Shown piece by piece: positions 1-8,243 of a DNA stretch of 64,000 bases; position 1 is the first letter of the stretch; the number at the start of each line of letters is the position of its first letter. The notes under the pieces are model-generated. The model had not been told where the DNA came from. It did no database searches and saw only the letters and a program-made list of their open reading frames with translations. A program made the translations under genes and the position numbers. The stretch spans positions 32,103 to 96,102 of the forward strand of contig CALUMG010000011.1 in NCBI GenBank assembly GCA_944321705.1, written 5' to 3'. Origin of the DNA: an uncultured Muribaculaceae bacterium. GTDB taxonomy: Bacteria > Bacteroidota > Bacteroidia > Bacteroidales > Muribaculaceae.

Positions 1-828
1 GACGTGGGCATGTTTTATTATATCAAAGCCTCCATACAAGTAGAACACAACCATTATGCTGATGCGTTGAGAAGTCTTGAAGAAATTATTTCGAGGAAAC
101 TATATGATTATCATGGAATTTATTTTGATGCGGCATCTTCGGCATATAATATATGCAAATACGATGATGCGTTGAAATATGTAGATACAGCCATTTCAAT
201 GAGGGGGGATATTGCTTATTATTATGTATTGAAATCACAGATTCTAAGTGCTATGAATCGCGTTGACGATGCTTATGTAGCAATTAAGACCGCTTCGATA
301 GGTTCTCCTGAAGATAGGGATGTCTTGTACCAAAAGGCAATGCTTGATATAGACCGAGGTGAATACAGGGATGCGTTGCAAGGACTTAACGTGCTGTTGA
401 TGACAGTACCCGATGATGTGAAGGCCACTTATTTGCGCGGTTGGTTGAAGAAAAACAAATTGAATGACAAGGATGCGGCACAAAGTGATTTCAATTCCAT
501 ATTGATGCTTGGCAGTGGGATTGAAAGTCTGAGAGGTTTTGCATTGCATCAGTTGGGTCGCGATGCAGAAGCTGCGAAATGGTGTGAAGATATCGTAAAA
601 GATAATTTTGTTGCAGGTGGTGAAGCTTATTTTACTGCTGCCGTATTGATGTCGCAATGTGGAAAAGCAGAAGTGGCTTTGGATTATCTAGACAAGGCTC
701 TTGCAAATGGTTATGGAAGCTACTATGATGTAATGATAAATGAATCACCGCTGACATCTCTTGAAGATGTAAGATATATGGAGCAGTTCAAGACAATAGT
801 GGCGAAATATGATTCATTGTTTAAATAG
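1..828 (+). CDS. TPR-repeat protein, 5' end missing
   Basis: The reading frame is already open at base 1, and the first ATG at base 10 has no upstream context, so this is probably the C-terminal part of a longer protein (about 274 residues visible). The visible part is a run of helical repeats of TPR type. Examples are the segments around residues 20-50 (ADALRSLEEII), 53-85 and 115-150 (EYRDALQGLNVLL), with the usual small/aromatic spacing. TPR proteins act as scaffolds for protein-protein contacts; no catalytic domain can be seen. A perfect inverted repeat follows the stop codon and separates it from the opposite-strand efflux operon. The specific role is unknown. Confidence 0.75.
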   Translation, partial: DVGMFYYIKASIQVEHNHYADALRSLEEIISRKLYDYHGIYFDAASSAYNICKYDDALKYVDTAISMRGDIAYYYVLKSQILSAMNRVDDAYVAIKTASIGSPEDRDVLYQKAMLDIDRGEYRDALQGLNVLLMTVPDDVKATYLRGWLKKNKLNDKDAAQSDFNSILMLGSGIESLRGFALHQLGRDAEAAKWCEDIVKDNFVAGGEAYFTAAVLMSQCGKAEVALDYLDKALANGYGSYYDVMINESPLTSLEDVRYMEQFKTIVAKYDSLFK

Positions 829-860
829 TAAAAGATCATATACGTTATATTGAAAATCAT

Positions 861-919
861 AAAAACAACCAGAAATCAGAATCGGCAATTTTGTCGTGAA
901 TTGATTTCTGGTTGTTTTT
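861..919. terminator. Bidirectional terminator between convergent genes
   Basis: A perfect 18-bp inverted repeat (861-878 with 902-919) has an A-run at one end and a T-run at the other and a 23-nt loop. It lies between the stop of the plus-strand TPR gene and the stop of the minus-strand permease, so it can end transcription from both sides. Confidence 0.85.
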
Positions 920-934
920 GTTACGGGGATCCTT

Positions 935-2044
935 CTAAGCACGTTTCTTATATGTGGAGGCAGCAACGAAGCATAGAGCTGCAGCAAATCCTGTTAAGGA
1001 TAAATATTGTATCCAAAGGTCTGCTAATGAAGCTCCTTTCAAATAAACAGCGCGCATGATTTCTATGAAGTAGCGTGGAGGGATGGCGTATGTGATGTAT
1101 TGAGCCCATTGCGGCATTGATGCTATAGGTGTAAATAGTCCACTCATGAGTTGAAATACGACAATGAATGCGAACATCATGAATATGCTTTGTAGTATTG
1201 TCTTTGATTGGTTGGCTATAAATACGCCAAGTCCCGACATGACAAGACTGAATAGAATCGTAGCCAAATAGATGTTTAGGATTTTTCCTTCCGGAACAAG
1301 CCCATAGACCAACCATCCGATTAATATTCCGACCGTAACGACCAATATGCCAACTATCCAATAAGGAATAAGTTTAGATAGAACGAATTCAAATCTCCCG
1401 ACAGGAGTGACATTCATGGCTTCAATGGTTCCTGTCTCTTTTTCACTAACCAGATTGAGAGCCGGCAGGAATCCGCAGATGAGTATAAGCAGTACCACCA
1501 TGAGGGCCGGTATCATGTAGTTGCGGAAGTCGAGCGTAGGATTATAAAAATTCATAGCATTGGATTTGGCCATGGGAAGATTTATGCCTTGTTCCGCTTG
1601 CCATTGAGAAATAGTGTGAGCAATGGACATGGTTGCATATTGTGTACCAAGTATTCCTTTTGTCGCATTCACACCGTTTGCTTTCAAGTCTAATTCTGGT
1701 CTTTTGCCGTTTGTCAGGTCACGCAGATAGTTTTTGGGAATGGTAACTATGGCATCTGCTTTCCCGATCTCTATCTGTAGGAACGCTTCATCATAGCTTA
1801 AGTAACAACCGGTCACCGACAGGTATTCGGATGCATTCATGTCTGTTATCATGCGTCTTGACAATTCAGTGTGGTCATTGTCCACTACGGCAACACCCAC
1901 GTTTTTCACATCGAGAGTAGTGACAAGCGGAATTATGAGCATGACTAATATAGGCATGGCTATTATCAGTCGTGGAATAATTGGATTCCGCCTGATTAGT
2001 GACACCTCTTTCTTGAGCAGTATTTTCAATGTATTTGCATTCAT
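935..2044 (-). CDS. ABC-2 type permease of multidrug/ion efflux system (YbhR/YbhS-like)
   Basis: This is a membrane subunit of a drug or ion exporting ABC transporter. It has one N-terminal membrane segment (LIIAMPILVMLIIPLV), a large extracytoplasmic region of about 140 residues, and five hydrophobic segments in the C-terminal half, the ABC2_membrane_3 layout. The motif NLVSEKETGTIEAMNVTPV at the start of the C-terminal membrane domain is typical of the family. I chose the ATG at 2044 (MNANTLK); an in-frame ATG at 2065 would overlap the upstream permease by 14 bases. It is the last gene of the TetR-TolC-HlyD-ABC operon and pairs with the preceding homologous permease, probably as a heterodimer. 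Substrate is not deducible. Confidence 0.9.
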   Translation of the reverse strand: MNANTLKILLKKEVSLIRRNPIIPRLIIAMPILVMLIIPLVTTLDVKNVGVAVVDNDHTELSRRMITDMNASEYLSVTGCYLSYDEAFLQIEIGKADAIVTIPKNYLRDLTNGKRPELDLKANGVNATKGILGTQYATMSIAHTISQWQAEQGINLPMAKSNAMNFYNPTLDFRNYMIPALMVVLLILICGFLPALNLVSEKETGTIEAMNVTPVGRFEFVLSKLIPYWIVGILVVTVGILIGWLVYGLVPEGKILNIYLATILFSLVMSGLGVFIANQSKTILQSIFMMFAFIVVFQLMSGLFTPIASMPQWAQYITYAIPPRYFIEIMRAVYLKGASLADLWIQYLSLTGFAAALCFVAASTYKKRA

Positions 2045-2051
2045 ACATTTT

Positions 2052-3107
2052 TCATTTTTTAGCATTGAACTTCTTGATGGCCAAGACCAATACGATCATT
2101 GTCATTACCGATAAAACCACAACTTCCGTAAGTACATATTTGATGGGAAGTTGCTGAATCATGAGGACTCGCATGGCCGATATATACCAGCGTGCCGGAA
2201 TTATGCATGAAAACCATTGCAGAACTAACGGCATATTTTCAACAGGAAATATCATTCCAGATAACAGTACTACCGGAATCATGAACATTACCCCTGAAAC
2301 AAGCAAGGCAGATACCTGGGTGGAAGCGATGGTGGAGATAAACAATCCCAATGCAAGTGCAAGAATGACATACAAGATGGTGATCCATATTACATTGATT
2401 ACACTGAAAGAGAACGGTATGCCTAACACGGTATAGCTTAATATCAGCATTAACGTTAGGATGATGCATGATAGCAGGAAGTACGGGATTAGCTTCCCAA
2501 GTATGATTGTCCATGGACGTACCGGCGACACCAACAGCAGATTCATGGTTCCTGTTTCTTTTTCGCTGACAATCGAAACTGATGTCATCATTGCACAGAT
2601 GAGAATAAAAATCATGCCCATAATGCCTGGGACGAAATTGTAGGCACTTTTCAGTTGCGGATTGTAGAGTGTGTTGGTTACGACCGGGATGCCTGTTGCA
2701 GAGCTGATGACACTTTCCAAATAAGCCGTGGATGTCTGTGCCATATTGGTATTTGATGCATCCACTATTATTTGATGTTTAAGTTCTCCGAGCTCCGAAC
2801 GAAAAATGACGACGGCATCAGCATCCCCTTTTCGTAAAATATTTTCTATTTCATCAAAAGGAATGATCCCTTTAAATGTAAAATAGGTGTTTGTGCGAAA
2901 TTGTTCCAAAATATGCCTTGTTTCATTGGTATGTTGTTCTACTACGGCTGCTACTCTTACATTGTTGACTTCGGTTGATATGGCGAATCCAAACAATAAC
3001 AATAGCACAACGGGTATTACCAGCACCACAATTATAGTACGGAAGTCGCGTAGGAGGTGCAGTATCTCTTTTTTTATTAGTGATTGGAATATTGACATAG
3101 TATTCAC
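2052..3107 (-). CDS. ABC-2 type permease of multidrug/ion efflux system (YbhS/YbhR-like)
   Basis: This 351-residue permease has the same layout as its downstream neighbour: one N-terminal membrane helix (VVLVIPVVLLLLFGFAI), an extracytoplasmic region and five C-terminal helices. It carries the matching motif SIVSEKETGTMNLLLVSPV. The two permeases look like an ancient duplication and probably form a heterodimeric pore, as YbhS and YbhR do in Escherichia coli. It starts 11 bases after the stop of the second ATPase, which points to translational coupling within the operon. Confidence 0.9.
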   Translation of the reverse strand: MNTMSIFQSLIKKEILHLLRDFRTIIVVLVIPVVLLLLFGFAISTEVNNVRVAAVVEQHTNETRHILEQFRTNTYFTFKGIIPFDEIENILRKGDADAVVIFRSELGELKHQIIVDASNTNMAQTSTAYLESVISSATGIPVVTNTLYNPQLKSAYNFVPGIMGMIFILICAMMTSVSIVSEKETGTMNLLLVSPVRPWTIILGKLIPYFLLSCIILTLMLILSYTVLGIPFSFSVINVIWITILYVILALALGLFISTIASTQVSALLVSGVMFMIPVVLLSGMIFPVENMPLVLQWFSCIIPARWYISAMRVLMIQQLPIKYVLTEVVVLSVMTMIVLVLAIKKFNAKK

Positions 3108-3118
3108 TTTTAAGTTAC

Positions 3119-3865
3119 TTAATCCGATCTTTTTGCATCTTTGGCCACTATGCGGAACACTTCGTCCATTGTTTTTGCATGGTATTGTTGTTTCAATCTT
3201 GCCGGACTGTCAAGTGCTTTGATATGCCCGTCGACCATGATGGAAACGCGGTTGCAATATTCGGCTTCGTCAAGATAGTGAGTTGTCACAAAAACGGTCA
3301 TGCCTTCTGAAGATGCCCGGTAAATCATTTCCCAAAACTTACGCCGGGTGGAAGGATCAACACCTCCGGTCGGCTCGTCCAGAAAGACAACATCCGGAGA
3401 ATGTAGGGTAGCGGCTGTAAAAGCAAGTTTCTGTTTCCATCCGAGTGGAATTTCTTTTACTAAGACATTCTGCACGTTTTCCATGCCTAATGTCTTGAAT
3501 GCCACATCTGTTTTTTCTTTGATGGTTTTTGAGTTCATGCCATATATTGTAGCAAACAGGTTGAGATTTTCCCATACGGTCAGGTTTTCGTAAAGTGAAA
3601 ATTTCTGGCTCATATAGCCTATATGGCATTTTATTTCTTCAGCTTGACTGATTATGTCATATCCGGAGACCATGCCGCTGCCCGAAGTCGGGAAGCTAAG
3701 ACCACACAACATGCGCATGGCGGTAGTTTTACCTGCTCCATTCGCGCCGAGGAATCCGAATATCTCGCCACGATGGACTTCTAAAGAGATGTGATCCACG
3801 GCAGTAAAATTCCCGAACTTCTTTGTTAGTCCTTTTACAGATATTACTATTTCTTTATCCATCAT
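3119..3865 (-). CDS. ABC transporter ATPase, second half of a split YbhF-type pair
   Basis: A 248-residue nucleotide-binding subunit. Walker A is GANGAGKTT (about residues 39-47) and Walker B is VVFLDEPTGGVD, followed by an H-loop (VFVTTHYLDEAE). The signature motif is not LSGGQ but IPLGWKQKL. That variant is characteristic of the C-terminal ATPase domain of YbhF-type proteins, so it looks like a family trait rather than decay. The gene overlaps the end of the first ATPase gene by 11 bases. Together the two would be about 550 residues, close to one fused YbhF. Confidence 0.92.
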   Translation of the reverse strand: MMDKEIVISVKGLTKKFGNFTAVDHISLEVHRGEIFGFLGANGAGKTTAMRMLCGLSFPTSGSGMVSGYDIISQAEEIKCHIGYMSQKFSLYENLTVWENLNLFATIYGMNSKTIKEKTDVAFKTLGMENVQNVLVKEIPLGWKQKLAFTAATLHSPDVVFLDEPTGGVDPSTRRKFWEMIYRASSEGMTVFVTTHYLDEAEYCNRVSIMVDGHIKALDSPARLKQQYHAKTMDEVFRIVAKDAKRSD

Positions 3866-4769
3866 TCTTAGCCAATTTAATGAACAAATCTTCTATATTT
3901 CCATTTGCCGGCCATATATTTACATCCTTTAAACCTCTCTGTCGAAGTTGGCTTATGGTATTATCGGGATTGAAACTGTCGTTTGTCACGATGTGTAGTG
4001 TGGCTCCAAAAGTATAGCAGTCTTTTATATCCGGTAAAGTACGCAGAGCCTCCAGAAGCGGATACATATCTTTTGACGAGGCATTATAAAGATTCTTATC
4101 GGTGTTTTCAATCAGTTTGCCGGGTGTATTTATATCAAGAATCTTTCCTTTGTTAATTAAGGCTATGCAGTCGCAACGCTCGGCTTCGTCCATGTAGGAG
4201 GTGGAAACAAGAATCGTGATGCCTTTCTCTTTCAGCGTGGCCAGCATATTCCAAAATTCACTTCTCGACACGGCATCCACTCCTGTGGTGGGCTCATCAA
4301 GAAGTAATACTCTTGGGCGGTGTATCAGTGCACATCCCAAAGCGAGCTTTTGCTTCATGCCACCTGACAAAGCTCCGGCCAAGCGGTTTGGAAACTTTTT
4401 CAACTGGTCGAATATCGGGGCTATCAGGTCGAAATTATCCTTTACGTCAACTCCGAACAATGAGGCGAAGAAATGCAGGTTTTCATCCACTGTAAGGTCG
4501 GGGTAAAGGGAGAATTTCTCCGGCATGTAGCCTATCTCGGTACGCAATTTCTTATAGTCTTTTACCACATCCAAGCCTGCTACGACTGCGGAACCCTCGT
4601 TTGGACTGAGCAGAGTGGTTAGAATTTGGTATAATGTGGTTTTCCCGGCACCGTCAGGACCGATAAGACCGAACATGCAGCCCTCGGAAACGGAAAGGTT
4701 TACATGGTCAAGGGCCACGAGCTTTCCGTATCGTTTCGTCAGGCCTTGAATGTCAATCATGTTTTTCAT
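3855..4769 (-). CDS. ABC transporter ATPase, first half of a split YbhF-type pair
   Basis: A 304-residue nucleotide-binding subunit with Walker A GPDGAGKTT, canonical signature LSGGMKQKL, Walker B VLLLDEPTTGVD and an H-loop region (ILVSTSYMDEAE). It also has about 80 extra C-terminal residues. Its ATG overlaps the stop of the adaptor gene by 4 bases (ATGA type), a sign of coupled translation. It probably pairs with the next ATPase to power the two permeases. It corresponds to the N-terminal ATPase domain of YbhF. Confidence 0.92.
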   Translation of the reverse strand: MKNMIDIQGLTKRYGKLVALDHVNLSVSEGCMFGLIGPDGAGKTTLYQILTTLLSPNEGSAVVAGLDVVKDYKKLRTEIGYMPEKFSLYPDLTVDENLHFFASLFGVDVKDNFDLIAPIFDQLKKFPNRLAGALSGGMKQKLALGCALIHRPRVLLLDEPTTGVDAVSRSEFWNMLATLKEKGITILVSTSYMDEAERCDCIALINKGKILDINTPGKLIENTDKNLYNASSKDMYPLLEALRTLPDIKDCYTFGATLHIVTNDSFNPDNTISQLRQRGLKDVNIWPANGNIEDLFIKLAKNDG

Positions 4770-5653
4770 AAGCGTACCTCTCCATATTGGCCGAGTTTAA
4801 GTCTCCCGTCATTTTTTACTGCGATTTTTACTGCATATACAAGATATGCCCTTGAATCTTGTGTTTGAATTGACTTGGGTGTAAATTCACTTTCTTGTGC
4901 AATCCAAATGATTTTTCCCGGATATTCATATTGTTCTTCTCCACCAAAATCGGCTATGACTGTTACTTCTTGTCCGATATTTATATGTGCCAGTTGGGAC
5001 GCGGTAAAATAACTCCGTAAATAAATGTCATTCAAGTTAGCCATTTTGAAAAGCGGACGTCCCGGGGTGGCATATTCTCCTTGTTCTGCATATTTAAGCA
5101 ATACTGTTCCTGTAATTGGTGCTATGATGTTGCTTTTGCGTATTTGTTCTTCGATTTGTTCCTTTTGATATTGTAATGCCGATGCACTTTCGTTTATTGA
5201 ACTACGGTTCTTGTCGAGTGTAGATAGTAACCCTTCCAGTTGCCCGCGTAATATTTTTAATTGTGCTACGGCATCATCATATTGCTTTTGGGTTGCCGCG
5301 CCATCTGCAAGCAATCTTGAAATGCGGTCGCATTCATTTTGCTGATGACTGATTTGCGACCTCAGGGCAGCAGCTTGCGCTGCTATATCGGGTGAGGATT
5401 TTTCCATGGATTGTTGTTGGCTTTGAAGTTGTTTTTGTTGAAGGACAAGCAGCGTCGTATCGATAATTCCGACTCGCTGTCCTGTTGAAATATCATCGCC
5501 TTCGTTTAGGTCAAGCATGAGTATTTTGCCACTTGTCTCTGAGGAAATGGTCACCGTGGTTGCTTCAAATATGCCGGTAGCGTCATATTTTTGTTTGTTT
5601 TGGCAAGAAATCATTAATGTGGCTGCTATTGAGATTAATGCTATTTTTTTCAT
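4766..5653 (-). CDS. HlyD-family periplasmic adaptor lipoprotein (YbhG-like)
   Basis: A 295-residue membrane fusion protein linking the inner-membrane ABC exporter to an outer-membrane channel. The signal peptide ends in a lipobox (LMISC, Cys about residue 17), so it is probably a lipoprotein. A biotinyl-lipoyl-like half (about 25-65), a long coiled-coil hairpin rich in Gln and Glu (about 70-170), and a second lipoyl half plus beta-barrel (IIAPITGTVLL onward) follow in the standard order. It overlaps the TolC-type gene by 4 bases upstream and the first ATPase gene by 4 bases downstream. Confidence 0.92.
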   Translation of the reverse strand: MKKIALISIAATLMISCQNKQKYDATGIFEATTVTISSETSGKILMLDLNEGDDISTGQRVGIIDTTLLVLQQKQLQSQQQSMEKSSPDIAAQAAALRSQISHQQNECDRISRLLADGAATQKQYDDAVAQLKILRGQLEGLLSTLDKNRSSINESASALQYQKEQIEEQIRKSNIIAPITGTVLLKYAEQGEYATPGRPLFKMANLNDIYLRSYFTASQLAHINIGQEVTVIADFGGEEQYEYPGKIIWIAQESEFTPKSIQTQDSRAYLVYAVKIAVKNDGRLKLGQYGEVRL

Positions 5654-6933
5654 TTGTTCAATGTATATTTTAGTTTATAAATGCTTTGAAGAAGTAGGAT
5701 TTCATGATAAGATGCCGTCAGGCGTGCTTGTTTTTCGTCTGTAAGTTTTGTAAGCAGTTCGGTGGCGTCTATCACGCCATTGTCAAGTTGTGATTCTGCA
5801 GCTTTGCGCACGTTAGTGCGTAATTCCACGATTCGGTCATTTTCTTTCATTATGTCTTTTAATTCATTTATGCGGTCGAGTTGGGAACGTGTTTCAAGGT
5901 TTGTGTTGAAAAGGAAAATGTCTCGTTCAACAGAAATTTCGTTTGAAGCAAGTTGTAATTTTCGTTTGTTGTCTTTTTTTGTGTAGAAGGAACTAATATT
6001 CCATGATACTTTTATCCCGGCAAGAATATTGAAAGAAAGATTTCTGTTCATCATGTTTTCAAAATAGTCAAATCCCGGATATCCGTAGTACCCTTGGGCA
6101 AAGAAGCCTATTTTGGGCATCGTACTTGAAGTTATGCTTGCTTCTTGTGCTTCATTTGCATGTAGTTGTGCTTGGAAAAGACTTAGTTCGGGACTTTCTG
6201 GCATCAAGTCTTGTGGCACATCCGGATTAGATGGCTTGACAAGCTCTTGTCCTGCAATGTTTTTGCCTATATATATTTCAAGTAGCTTTCGGTAGCTTAA
6301 GGCTGTGCTTTCGGCTTGAGTCAGTTGCTGTGAGTTGGTCAGGTATTGGGCTTCAATCATGTCAACGTCACATTGCCGTGCCGTGCCGTTTTTTTGCATT
6401 GAACGAAACTTGTCGAGGTTGCTTTGCAGCAGTGCTTGCATGTTCCTTGTTTGTTTTGCTTGTTCTTCGATGAGCAAGATGCTGAAAAATAAATTTTCTA
6501 CCCGTTCTCTTATTGCATATAGTTGAACGTCCAACGCAGCTTGTCGTTCTTCATTTTGGGCACGTTCGATTCTGCGTCGTGTCGTTGATTCTCCTCCATC
6601 CCAAATGGGTTGGATTATGTCAACTCCTATTTTATATTGCCATTCATTCAGTCCGGATATGTCGGTACCGGTTTGTTTTAGTATTTCAGATAAAGATTCC
6701 GGGAAAGATGGAGTTTCATTTTGTACCGATCCTTGGCTATATATGCTTATTTGAGGTAACCAACTCTTATTTATGTCGGATAAGTTGATTTTCTCCATCT
6801 GGTTAAGTAAGTCGTATTTCTGTATGAGTGGATAATTGTCTTGTGCGAGTTTGACACATTCATCCAGTGTTATTTGGGCTGAAAGATGCAAGCTCATGAG
6901 GAGTGATATTGCAAATATGACAGATTGTTTCAT
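5650..6933 (-). CDS. TolC-family outer membrane efflux protein
   Basis: A 427-residue outer-membrane factor with a cleavable signal peptide (LLMSLHLSAQ) and two related halves of long amphipathic helices, as in the OEP family (for example the ITLDECVKLAQDNYPLI start). It gives the efflux system its exit duct across the outer membrane. It lies between the TetR gene (2-base gap) and the adaptor gene (4-base overlap). The enterobacterial ybhGFSR cluster lacks a linked tolC, so linkage here makes the set self-contained. Confidence 0.93.
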   Translation of the reverse strand: MKQSVIFAISLLMSLHLSAQITLDECVKLAQDNYPLIQKYDLLNQMEKINLSDINKSWLPQISIYSQGSVQNETPSFPESLSEILKQTGTDISGLNEWQYKIGVDIIQPIWDGGESTTRRRIERAQNEERQAALDVQLYAIRERVENLFFSILLIEEQAKQTRNMQALLQSNLDKFRSMQKNGTARQCDVDMIEAQYLTNSQQLTQAESTALSYRKLLEIYIGKNIAGQELVKPSNPDVPQDLMPESPELSLFQAQLHANEAQEASITSSTMPKIGFFAQGYYGYPGFDYFENMMNRNLSFNILAGIKVSWNISSFYTKKDNKRKLQLASNEISVERDIFLFNTNLETRSQLDRINELKDIMKENDRIVELRTNVRKAAESQLDNGVIDATELLTKLTDEKQARLTASYHEILLLQSIYKLKYTLNK

Positions 6934-6935
6934 GA

Positions 6936-7568
6936 TTAATGAATTTTAAGTTTGTTCAAAATGGTCTCGACGTTTTCCTTTTTGCGTAAGGCAAGGAATT
7001 CGTCATAGTTTTCAAATCTATTGCCAATAGCACCTTTCACTATTGGTGCTGCCATGAATGGAAAAACGTTGAGTGAAACGATGTCGATAAGCAGCATCAA
7101 AGCATCGACTTTTTTACAATGTCCTTGCGCGGCATATTCGTCAATTTCGGCATGAAGGTTTTTTAAAAGACTATCTGCAATATCGCGTGTGCTCATTTCC
7201 ATTATCCTAATGCGGTCGGGGTGGGAGGTGATTTCGTTGACAATGAATCTTGGCAAGTTGCGGTTGGCTGAAATAAAGTCGAAATGTCGTTCCACTCCTT
7301 GTCGGATTCTTTCTTCCAGCGGTAGGTCGTTATCGCCAATGGCACTTAACAACATGTCTTTTAAAAGACCCATTTTCCCTGAGATTATTTTTTCAAACAA
7401 ACGGTCTTTAGTGCGGAAATAATAATGTAGCATGGCGTGTGTCACGCCGGCAGTTTCTGCTATCGAGGCCGTCCTTGCACCTGCATATCCTTTTTCAAAG
7501 AATTCTTTTTCGGCTGCTTGAAGAATCCTTGACTCGGTGTCTTTTGAATGCTTGGATTCAGATTCCAT
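6936..7568 (-). CDS. TetR-family transcriptional regulator (CecR/YbiH-like)
   Basis: A 210-residue regulator with an N-terminal TetR helix-turn-helix (about residues 12-58; motif GARTASIAETAGVTHAMLHY then YYFRTKDRLFEKII). The C-terminal ligand-binding domain has a sequence typical of the CecR/YbiH group. It is the first gene of the efflux operon and is followed after 2 bases by the TolC-type gene. It probably represses its own operon; a palindrome 30-45 bases upstream of its start codon is a candidate operator. The inducing ligand is unknown. Confidence 0.92.
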   Translation of the reverse strand: MESESKHSKDTESRILQAAEKEFFEKGYAGARTASIAETAGVTHAMLHYYFRTKDRLFEKIISGKMGLLKDMLLSAIGDNDLPLEERIRQGVERHFDFISANRNLPRFIVNEITSHPDRIRIMEMSTRDIADSLLKNLHAEIDEYAAQGHCKKVDALMLLIDIVSLNVFPFMAAPIVKGAIGNRFENYDEFLALRKKENVETILNKLKIH

Positions 7569-7900
7569 ATCCTAACAATGCTATTTAACTAAACAGATTA
7601 ACAATTTTGTTAACACAAAGTAGATGATTTTATATGAAATTTCCAAATAAAAAATGTTAATATTAAGAATTGACGATATTCATTTTTATAAAATATAGTA
7701 TGACAATAAATGTTTTTAGATAGATATTGAAATTAAATTTTTAAGACGTATGATTTTTTTGTAAAAACACTCAGATGTGCTTTGGTGCAAATATGTGATG
7801 AAAAGACTTGATTATTTGCGTGATATAAAAATTACATTTCTTCGGTAAAAAATCTTGCAGAAAAAATATGATATAAACGTTGAAAAAAATGATGAGAAAA
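7569..7900. other. AT-rich intergenic region upstream of the TetR operon
   Basis: There are about 330 bases with no credible gene, between the TetR start codon and the tRNA-Val promoter. It holds the candidate operator palindrome near its left end and is otherwise very AT-rich. I see no clear TTTG/TAnnTTTG promoter for the TetR operon, so that promoter remains unplaced. Confidence 0.6.
7598..7613. promoter_or_regulatory. Candidate TetR operator palindrome
   Basis: TTAACAATTTTGTTAA is a perfect inverted repeat with 7-bp arms, 30-45 bases upstream of the TetR start codon. Size and position suit an autoregulatory operator. AT-richness means chance occurrence is possible. Confidence 0.45.
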
Positions 7901-7931
7901 TTTGCGAGTTCAAAAATAAGTCGTACCTTTG
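7901..7931 (+). promoter_or_regulatory. Bacteroidetes-type promoter of tRNA-Val
   Basis: TTTG at 7901-7904 and TACCTTTG at 7924-7931 are separated by 19 bases. This fits the -33/-7 consensus of the Bacteroidetes primary sigma factor, 43 bases before the tRNA. Confidence 0.85.
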
Positions 7932-7973
7932 CATCGCAATTGAGAAACAAAGCAGTTGCGAAATGAACAACAA

Positions 7974-8048
7974 GGGTGTTTAGCTCAGCTGGTTCAGAGC
8001 ATCTGCCTTACAAGCAGAGGGTCGGCGGTTCGAATCCGTCAACACCCA
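7974..8048 (+). tRNA. tRNA-Val (TAC)
   Basis: Acceptor arms GGGTGTT (7974-7980) and AACACCC (8041-8047) pair fully. The anticodon stem TCTGC/GCAGA holds the loop CTTACAA, with anticodon TAC at 8009-8011, reading GTA (valine). The T-arm GGTTCGAATCC is canonical. CCA is not encoded. Confidence 0.97.
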
Positions 8049-8053
8049 CTTCG

Positions 8054-8082
8054 AAGAGGACACATTTATCATGTGTCCTCTT
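8054..8082 (+). terminator. Terminator of tRNA-Val
   Basis: A 12-bp perfect stem (8054-8065 with 8071-8082) with a 5-nt loop, followed by a T-rich run, directly behind the tRNA. Confidence 0.85.
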
Positions 8083-8243
8083 TTCTTTATTTATGCTATT
8101 TTGTATAGTGAAAAATATTTAGGTTTTTGTCGTATCTTTGTTGAGTGCAATATACATTGATAGAAGCTGAGGGTTTGCTGTCGAAGCTGGTTGATGTATG
8201 TTTTTAGAAATTTGAAATAAGTTTGAATCATTTCTTTGTAGTT

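Noticed and set aside
244..657. Minus-strand open frame opposite the first TPR gene
   Set aside because: Shadow of the plus-strand repeats; no domain or promoter.
3119..3865. Possible loss of function in the ATPase lacking LSGGQ
   Set aside because: The GWKQK variant is the normal signature for the C-terminal ATPase of YbhF-type proteins, and Walker motifs are intact.
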